Shown in pieces: positions 5,660 through 9,879 of a stretch of DNA of 9,879 bases (its first letter is position 1; the number at the start of each line of letters is the position of its first letter). Origin of the DNA: Selenomonas sp. (lineage in GTDB: Bacteria; Bacillota_C; Negativicutes; Selenomonadales; Selenomonadaceae); the NCBI GenBank assembly GCA_017940705.1, contig JAGAYB010000274.1:1-9879 (forward strand), read 5' to 3'. Below the pieces are notes generated by a model. It searched no databases. It saw nothing but the letters and a program-made list of their open reading frames with translations, and had not been told where the DNA came from. A program made the translations under genes and the position numbers.

Positions 5660-6506
5660 CCCACAGGCATTCGCTGCATCCACAGAATATCCCCATTCGC
5701 CGGAGGAAGCTACCGGTGAAACAGCCATGCACTATTTATTTGACCGCACCCCCATCGAACCCGCGCAAGTCTTTGACAACCTTTTCTACATTGGCTCCAT
5801 CTCCGTAGCTCAATTTGTTGTGCGCACTAGTGAAGGTCTTATCATGATTGACTCCGGCTGGGATGAACAGGATGCAGACTATGCCGCCGCCAGCATAAAA
5901 AAGCTAGGCTTATCCCCTGCCGACACCCGCTATATTCTCCTTACCCACGGCCACAGCGACCACTATGGTGGTGCCCAGTTCTTCAAGTATAAATATGCAC
6001 CGCAGGCAAAAATCGGCATTAATATCATTGACAGCAACTGGTATTCGGTAATTCCCGCTCAAAATGCTTTTTCCGGCGTACGTCCCCATATTGACATTGA
6101 GCTGAATGACCGTCAAATCATAACCTTAGGCGACACAAATATTTTTCTCGTACTCACCCCTGGTCATACCCCGGGCTGCCTGTCCATGATTGTCCCAGTC
6201 ACTGACCATGGTGAAGAACATCATGTGGCCATTTGGGGCGGCACCGGCACACCAGCCAATCTGGAAATGAATTACCTCTATCTAAGCGCAGTAAACTACT
6301 TCGCAAAATACACCGCTGATTTCCAGGTTGATGTAGAAATGAGCGCCCATGGCTGGGTAGACGATACCTTTCCCCGTTTGGAAAAACTCAAACACCGCCG
6401 CCCTAGCCAGCCCCATCCCTTTGTTATCGGTCAGAAAAAATACCGTAAGTATGAAGATGTCTTCCGGAAAATGGCACAGGAGGCCATAAAAAAATACCAA
6501 CAGTAA
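5556..6506 (+). CDS. Exported MBL-fold metallo-hydrolase, 5' end disrupted
   Basis: The mature part is an intact metallo-beta-lactamase fold. From the ATG at 5556 the zinc ligands are H131-G-H133-S-D135-H136 (THGHSDHYGG), His204 in GHTPGC and His265 in SAHGWVDD, resembling the B3-like group. RRKTFLKGSLALTAGLLL...AFAAS is a signal peptide, perhaps twin-arginine type. The native start was lost in the deletion that fused the gene to marR: residues before about ARRKTF come from marR read in a second frame. The ATG 5556 lacks a good ribosome site; an in-frame TTG at 5592 (LSARRKTFLKGS) is an alternative. Expression could come from the marR promoter. The substrate is unknown, and antibiotic hydrolysis is not implied. 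Whether it is still translated is uncertain. Confidence 0.7.
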   Translation: MTSPQNNGWCCKLSARRKTFLKGSLALTAGLLLGDPQAFAASTEYPHSPEEATGETAMHYLFDRTPIEPAQVFDNLFYIGSISVAQFVVRTSEGLIMIDSGWDEQDADYAAASIKKLGLSPADTRYILLTHGHSDHYGGAQFFKYKYAPQAKIGINIIDSNWYSVIPAQNAFSGVRPHIDIELNDRQIITLGDTNIFLVLTPGHTPGCLSMIVPVTDHGEEHHVAIWGGTGTPANLEMNYLYLSAVNYFAKYTADFQVDVEMSAHGWVDDTFPRLEKLKHRRPSQPHPFVIGQKKYRKYEDVFRKMAQEAIKKYQQ

Positions 6507-6525
6507 ACAACCCTTTTAAGCCAGT

Positions 6526-6565
6526 AATTCCCCATTCTGCAAAGTTTCATGCAGGATGGGGAATT
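6526..6565. terminator. Candidate bidirectional terminator between MBL and GNAT genes
   Basis: AATTCCCCATTCTGC (6526-6540) pairs with GCAGGATGGGGAATT (6551-6565) with one mismatch and a 10-nt loop, midway between two convergent genes. No good T-run follows immediately on either strand, so efficiency is uncertain. Confidence 0.55.
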
Positions 6566-6598
6566 GTCATCTGCGGCTTTTTGATGATACGCCTGCCA

Positions 6599-7021
6599 TT
6601 AGATAAAAGCTTTTTCCATATGAATATGCGGGCAGCCCTCATCAAGGTATTCATCACCACTAGCAGTATATCCTAATGCTTCATAGAATGGTCGTACCCT
6701 TACCTGTGCCGATAGTTCCAAGGCTGGAATGCTGTTCTTCCTTATCCACTCTTCCACCTTACGCATAATGAGACTGCCATATGATTTGCCACGATATTTC
6801 TTCCGAATGGCTAGTCTACCTAAAGTGTACTTTCCCTTATCTTTTGAAGAGAAAACACGGCAGCATCCGGCAATTTCGCCCTCTACATACAGCAGATAAT
6901 GATCTGCTATTTCATCAATATCGTCGAACTCATCATGGAAACCTTGCTCTTCAACGAACACTTCCTGACGGACCATCATAGCATCCGGATGAAGCAAATT
7001 TGTTACTACAACCTCTGTCAT
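6599..7021 (-). CDS. GNAT family N-acetyltransferase (YjcF/ElaA-like)
   Basis: 140 residues, a full-length single GNAT domain. VRQEVFVEEQGFHDEFDDIDE (18-38) is the characteristic start of the YjcF/ElaA-type group. LGRLAIRKKYRGKSYGSLIM (68-86) supplies strand 4 and the acetyl-CoA pyrophosphate loop (R77-G-K-S-Y-G82). ELSAQVRVRPFYEALGY (102-118) is the usual C-terminal motif. It transfers an acetyl group to an unknown amine. It is last in the four-gene operon: its AAGGAGA ribosome site is formed by the last codons of the preceding gene, whose stop lies 8 bases before this ATG. Confidence 0.85.
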   Translation of the reverse strand: MTEVVVTNLLHPDAMMVRQEVFVEEQGFHDEFDDIDEIADHYLLYVEGEIAGCCRVFSSKDKGKYTLGRLAIRKKYRGKSYGSLIMRKVEEWIRKNSIPALELSAQVRVRPFYEALGYTASGDEYLDEGCPHIHMEKAFI

Positions 7022-7029
7022 ATCAAATA

Positions 7030-7686
7030 CTATCTCCTTCCACAGTCATTACACGTTAACACGGTTGAACTTAGAAGCCACGCAAAGGCTCTCGCTGTCC
7101 GAATCTCCGGCTCCTTAAAATGCCCGCCTGTATTCCATTCCAGCGTACAGTTAAGCCCCTGCTCCTTAAGCCATGCGCAGCCATCCCGTATGCAATCGCC
7201 AACACTAGCCATAACCGCATTCTTGGTCTTTTCTTCTTTATCGCCAAGGCTGAGGTATACGTTTGGGCATTTAATCGCCGTGCTCTTCATGTAGTCAACA
7301 AACCTCGGAAACCAGATAGATGGTGAAGCAGCAGCAATGCCCGCGAATTTATCGGTTTGGTAAGCTACCCAAAGGGAGAGCAGAGCCGCCAGCGAATATC
7401 CGCCTAGATAATAGATTTTGCGCTCGTCCTGACAGAGTTTCAGGATTTCGGTCAACAGTTCTCCTGCACCATCGCCGAAATCATCCTTTCCAAAAACCGC
7501 AGGTGCCGGCCACGGAGATAAATCAAGGTTCCAACTTTCCACCTTGACGGCCAACAAGCGAAATTCTTTGCCGGATAGCCTCTGAATTTCTGCCACTTCA
7601 GCATCCATACCTGCTATATCATGGTCATCCACAGGCTGAACGAGCGTAATGACCGCATGGGGATTACCATATTCGTAAGTAACCAT
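7030..7686 (-). CDS. Alpha/beta hydrolase (esterase-like), operon gene 3
   Basis: 218 residues. The nucleophile elbow is G-G-Y-S-L-A with Ser98. LSLGDKEEKT gives a likely acid Asp149, and GGHF gives His189. The S-D-H order and the SPSIWFPRF segment after the nucleophile strand resemble the small Esterase D/IroE/YieL-type group of cytoplasmic esterases. No signal peptide is seen. The start ATG has TAGGAGG upstream, which overlaps the stop of the methyltransferase gene 11 bases away, so translation is probably coupled. The C-terminus is cysteine-bearing (LTCNDCGRR). The substrate is unknown. Confidence 0.75.
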   Translation of the reverse strand: MVTYEYGNPHAVITLVQPVDDHDIAGMDAEVAEIQRLSGKEFRLLAVKVESWNLDLSPWPAPAVFGKDDFGDGAGELLTEILKLCQDERKIYYLGGYSLAALLSLWVAYQTDKFAGIAAASPSIWFPRFVDYMKSTAIKCPNVYLSLGDKEEKTKNAVMASVGDCIRDGCAWLKEQGLNCTLEWNTGGHFKEPEIRTARAFAWLLSSTVLTCNDCGRR

Positions 7687-7697
7687 TAGCCAGCCTC

Positions 7698-8441
7698 CTA
7701 GAATTTCGTAGCAAAAACACCGAACATTGGCGTTTCACCGTAGAGCAGCCTCTCTTTATCATCCCAAAGCCTGTCCGTCACATCAAATTCTGTATGCACA
7801 TCGCCAAAGCCCATATTACGCAACAGCTCTACATCCCAATAAGGACGTTTTGTTCCACTGAGGGGCAGCTGCAACGGGTCAAAAGGCTCGGTTATATCCG
7901 CTGCAGAGTCCAGAGCATCTCCATACTGGCGTAAGCATTCTTCCCGCCGTTCTTCTGCCCGTTTGGCCATAGCTTCATCAAAAAGGGGCATATTCCAGTT
8001 GGCATCAAAGAGCAGCAGGCGTCCACCTGTCCGCAGCATCCGCTGGCATTCCTCATATACCTGCCATGGATTCGATAATGTCCAGGTTACATTACGGCTC
8101 ACAATGGCATCGAAGGAATCATCTGGAAACTCCGGATGATTGATATCCTTTTGCTGTAACGTGATTTCGATGCCTGAGCTTTCAACTAACTGCCTTGCCT
8201 GAGCCAACATCCCCTCTGAACAATCCACGGCCGTTACTTCGTAGCCCATTTGGGCCAAGATAATGGAAAAAAATCCGGGGCCACAGCCCAAATCGAGCAC
8301 CTTGCGGGTATCCGCTGGCAATTTTTTCCGCAAGTAATTCTGCCATGCCTCCACACGAAAACTGGTCAGTTCTTTCCGTATAATGTCACCATAATTTTCT
8401 GCATCTTGCGACCAATATCGGGCCATGCTTTCTATATCCAT
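7698..8441 (-). CDS. Class I SAM-dependent methyltransferase
   Basis: 247 residues from the ATG complementary to 8439-8441 (MDIESMARYW). GGAGG lies 7 bases before it; an in-frame ATG seven codons earlier has no better site. Motif I is VLDLGCGPG (48-56), the ribose-binding acid is Asp73 in VTAVDCSEGML, and the post-I region DDSFDAIVSRNVTWTL (107-122) follows. This is the Methyltransf_11/25-type Rossmann fold. The C-terminal half (WNMPLFDEAMAKRAEERR...YWDVELLRNMGF) is a substrate lid seen in small-molecule methyltransferases. Its start codon overlaps the stop of the upstream hydrolase by one base (TAATG), a sign of translational coupling. The substrate is unknown. Confidence 0.85.
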   Translation of the reverse strand: MDIESMARYWSQDAENYGDIIRKELTSFRVEAWQNYLRKKLPADTRKVLDLGCGPGFFSIILAQMGYEVTAVDCSEGMLAQARQLVESSGIEITLQQKDINHPEFPDDSFDAIVSRNVTWTLSNPWQVYEECQRMLRTGGRLLLFDANWNMPLFDEAMAKRAEERREECLRQYGDALDSAADITEPFDPLQLPLSGTKRPYWDVELLRNMGFGDVHTEFDVTDRLWDDKERLLYGETPMFGVFATKF

Positions 8442-9034
8442 TACTTTGCCTCCAAAATCCACTTATCAAGAAAAGCCATCTGTTCCTCCGTATGGAACCA
8501 ATGCTCACCATTTTCCATAACCGTCAGCCCTGCATGATGCTTTTCGGCAAAATCTTTCATCGTTGCCAGCGATGTCAGTTGGTCTTTTTCGCCGTACAAA
8601 ATCTGAGTCGGCACATTCCATTTGATAGGATGACTCCTAACGTAGTTCAGATATTCCCATGATAAATCCTCGCCGAATTCGGTATGAATTACGCCTTGAG
8701 CTTCCAGTTCCGCCTCCGTTACATTGACCCATCTCATCATATCCAGAATAAGACGCTCCATGTCCACAATGGGTGAAATGAAATATGCCTTCTGAATAAG
8801 CCCGTCTATTCCCGCATTCATGCTGAAAAAGGCACCAATGCTATTGGCAATCAGGATAATCTCCTCACCCTTTTCTGTCAACTGCTCAACAGCAGTCCGA
8901 ATCTCCCGACCAGTATCCCCAGGCGAAAAGGTCTGATAATCCAGCCCGCTAACCTTATCCTGGGAAAAAAGCGGCTCATAATGTTTGCTTTCCTCAGCAT
9001 TTCCACCTTTGCCATGTATATACAAAACCTGCAT
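8441..9034 (-). CDS. Small alpha/beta hydrolase, operon gene 1
   Basis: 197 residues from the ATG complementary to 9032-9034 (MQVLYIHGKGG), with a GGGGAGAG ribosome site about 6 bases upstream. A longer frame to 9070 lacks a site. YIHGKGGNAEES (5-16) is the oxyanion/first-strand region. A-N-S-I-G with Ser65 is the nucleophile elbow, Asp151 in YGEKDQLT the acid, and His178 in GEHWF the base. It is compact and cytoplasmic, like the RBBP9/YdeN or dienelactone-hydrolase-like small hydrolases. First gene of the operon; the next gene starts on its stop codon. The substrate is unknown. Confidence 0.78.
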   Translation of the reverse strand: MQVLYIHGKGGNAEESKHYEPLFSQDKVSGLDYQTFSPGDTGREIRTAVEQLTEKGEEIILIANSIGAFFSMNAGIDGLIQKAYFISPIVDMERLILDMMRWVNVTEAELEAQGVIHTEFGEDLSWEYLNYVRSHPIKWNVPTQILYGEKDQLTSLATMKDFAEKHHAGLTVMENGEHWFHTEEQMAFLDKWILEAK

Positions 9035-9087
9035 GTTCAACTCTCCCCTTCCCCATCCATCCGACAACACATCGCTTGGATCTTGAC

Positions 9088-9116
9088 ATAATAAAAGATC
9101 TTCTATAACTTGTTAA
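9088..9116 (-). promoter_or_regulatory. Operon promoter
   Basis: On the minus strand TTAACA (9116-9111), a 17-bp spacer and TATTAT (9093-9088) each match consensus at five of six positions. They lie about 55 bases before the first gene of the four-gene operon. Confidence 0.65.
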
Positions 9117-9139
9117 TAGTTTATCATAGAAGACCTTTT
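9093..9139. promoter_or_regulatory. Large dyad overlapping the operon promoter
   Basis: AAAAGATCTTCTATAAC (9093-9109) mirrors GTTTATCATAGAAGACCTTTT (9119-9139) with one mismatch and a short bulge. The dyad covers the -35 box and spacer, so it is well placed as a repressor or MerR-type activator site. As RNA it could also be a weak hairpin. Confidence 0.55.
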
Positions 9140-9169
9140 GATTCGATAGGGTATCAAATTACGGAGACT

Positions 9170-9312
9170 TTTTTATAACGCCATTGTTCCAGTTTTGCCA
9201 TAGGCAAAACTTCCTCTTGGCGTTTCAACGAGGCGGGAGATATGCTCGCCGCCTGTTTTGGTATTCGTGCCCCCACCTGCTGAGGTGGGGGACATTTTCT
9301 TGCCGCGTTATA
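9170..9312 (+). repeat. Structured ~143 bp repeat, copy 2 (inverted relative to copy 1)
   Basis: This is the reverse complement of 388-529 apart from two substitutions and one extra base. Terminal TATAACGC (9174-9181) and GCGTTATA (9305-9312) are perfect inverted repeats. The extra base gives the CCCCCACCT/AGGTGGGGG hairpin one more pair than in copy 1, and the terminal stem is also one pair longer, so this copy looks the more intact. It begins about 30 bases upstream of the operon promoter dyad and ends 9 bases from the SDR stop codon. Confidence 0.85.
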
Positions 9313-9321
9313 CGCAATTTT

Positions 9322-9879
9322 TTATGGCTGCAATGGCCCATAGTAATAAGAAGCTGTTGCCCCACCATCTACCAAAAATGTTGAACCCGTGATAAACTGC
9401 GCCCGTTCGCTCATCAAAAGCTCTGCTACATCAGCTACTTCATCGGCAGTTCCCGGGCGGCCTGCGGGGCATTTAGCAAACATATTCTTGTAGAAGTCAC
9501 CACGCGGGCCATTGAATTCATCTATGGCCAAGGGCGTGACAATGATGCCGGGAGCAATGTCATTTATTCTGGCACCACGTTCGCCCCAACGTACAGCTTC
9601 ATACATCGTGCGTTTTTCATTACAGCGCTTGGCCAACTGATAGGCATGCAGGGTATCTTTTATCTTTTCCGGCTGCAAAAAATCCAGCTTCAATAAATCT
9701 TCTGTCGGCGTCATAGCCAGTGCCCTGTCCTGCTCCGGCGTGAGTGCCGGCAGGCGATGACCGGACTGGCTGGAGATAATTACCCCCGTGCCGCCTTTGG
9801 CGATAACCTTGCCCACTTCCTCCATCAAGACCGCCGTCCCGTAGAGGTCAACCTGCAAAATCACTTCAATCGGGGCCTG
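9322..9879 (-). CDS. SDR-family oxidoreductase, C-terminal part (partial)
   Basis: The frame is open to the window edge, so the N-terminal cofactor-binding region lies outside; about 185 residues are seen (QAPIEVILQVDLYGTAVLMEEV onward). VIISSQSGHRL carries the catalytic Ser strand, YQLAK is the Y-x-x-x-K active site, and INDIAPGIIVTP plus the SERAQFITGSTFLVDGG end are classical short-chain dehydrogenase landmarks. Between the Ser and the Tyr is an enlarged segment (PALTPEQDRALAMTPTEDLL...), similar in position to the insertion in 3-alpha-hydroxysteroid dehydrogenase/carbonyl reductase-type SDRs (family knowledge). The oxidised substrate cannot be assigned. The gene ends a few bases from repeat copy 2. 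Confidence 0.88.
   Translation of the reverse strand, partial: QAPIEVILQVDLYGTAVLMEEVGKVIAKGGTGVIISSQSGHRLPALTPEQDRALAMTPTEDLLKLDFLQPEKIKDTLHAYQLAKRCNEKRTMYEAVRWGERGARINDIAPGIIVTPLAIDEFNGPRGDFYKNMFAKCPAGRPGTADEVADVAELLMSERAQFITGSTFLVDGGATASYYYGPLQP

Noticed and set aside
5556..6506. Calling the MBL-fold protein a beta-lactamase resistance gene
   Set aside because: The HxHxDH motif is shared by many hydrolases. Nothing in the sequence specifies beta-lactam activity, and the 5' end is disrupted.
388..9312. Composite transposon bounded by insertion sequences
   Set aside because: The bracketing repeats are only ~142 bp, non-coding, and no transposase or integrase is found anywhere in the window.

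Overview
The window looks like chromosomal accessory DNA of a low-to-mid GC Firmicute-type bacterium, most likely one of the Negativicutes (Selenomonadaceae-like). This rests on the gram-positive-style dnaX C-terminus, strong AGGAGG-type ribosome binding sites, a guanidine-I riboswitch and the compact palindromic repeats. The taxon is an inference; no rRNA or other phylogenetic marker is present.

Layout from left to right. The 3' end of dnaX (clamp-loader tau/gamma) ends at a strong terminator, which abuts copy 1 of a ~142 bp structured repeat. Next comes a minus-strand guanidine-I riboswitch with its own terminator but no gene behind it. A plus-strand promoter and a folded, terminator-like leader then precede a secreted PHB-depolymerase-like esterase. 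The esterase converges, through a bidirectional terminator, on a minus-strand MFS transporter. A ~650 bp gene-free region made of two related inverted palindromic elements separates this from a minus-strand EamA/DMT transporter. Divergent from that transporter is a MarR-type regulator truncated by a deletion and joined out of frame to an exported MBL-fold hydrolase.

The right third is a tightly packed minus-strand operon (transcribed right to left): small alpha/beta hydrolase, SAM methyltransferase, second alpha/beta hydrolase, GNAT acetyltransferase. It has a well-formed promoter overlapped by a large dyad. Copy 2 of the structured repeat follows, inverted relative to copy 1 and about 98% identical. 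The window ends inside a short-chain dehydrogenase (SDR) gene whose 5' end is outside.

The two repeat copies bracket an 8.6 kb segment of transporters, hydrolases and small-molecule-modifying enzymes. This makes it look like an accessory segment that could invert or was assembled by repeat-mediated rearrangement. No self-evident new defence or biosynthetic system is visible. The most notable items are the orphan riboswitch, the bracketing repeat, the giant imperfect palindrome, the esterase leader, and the marR/MBL deletion junction.
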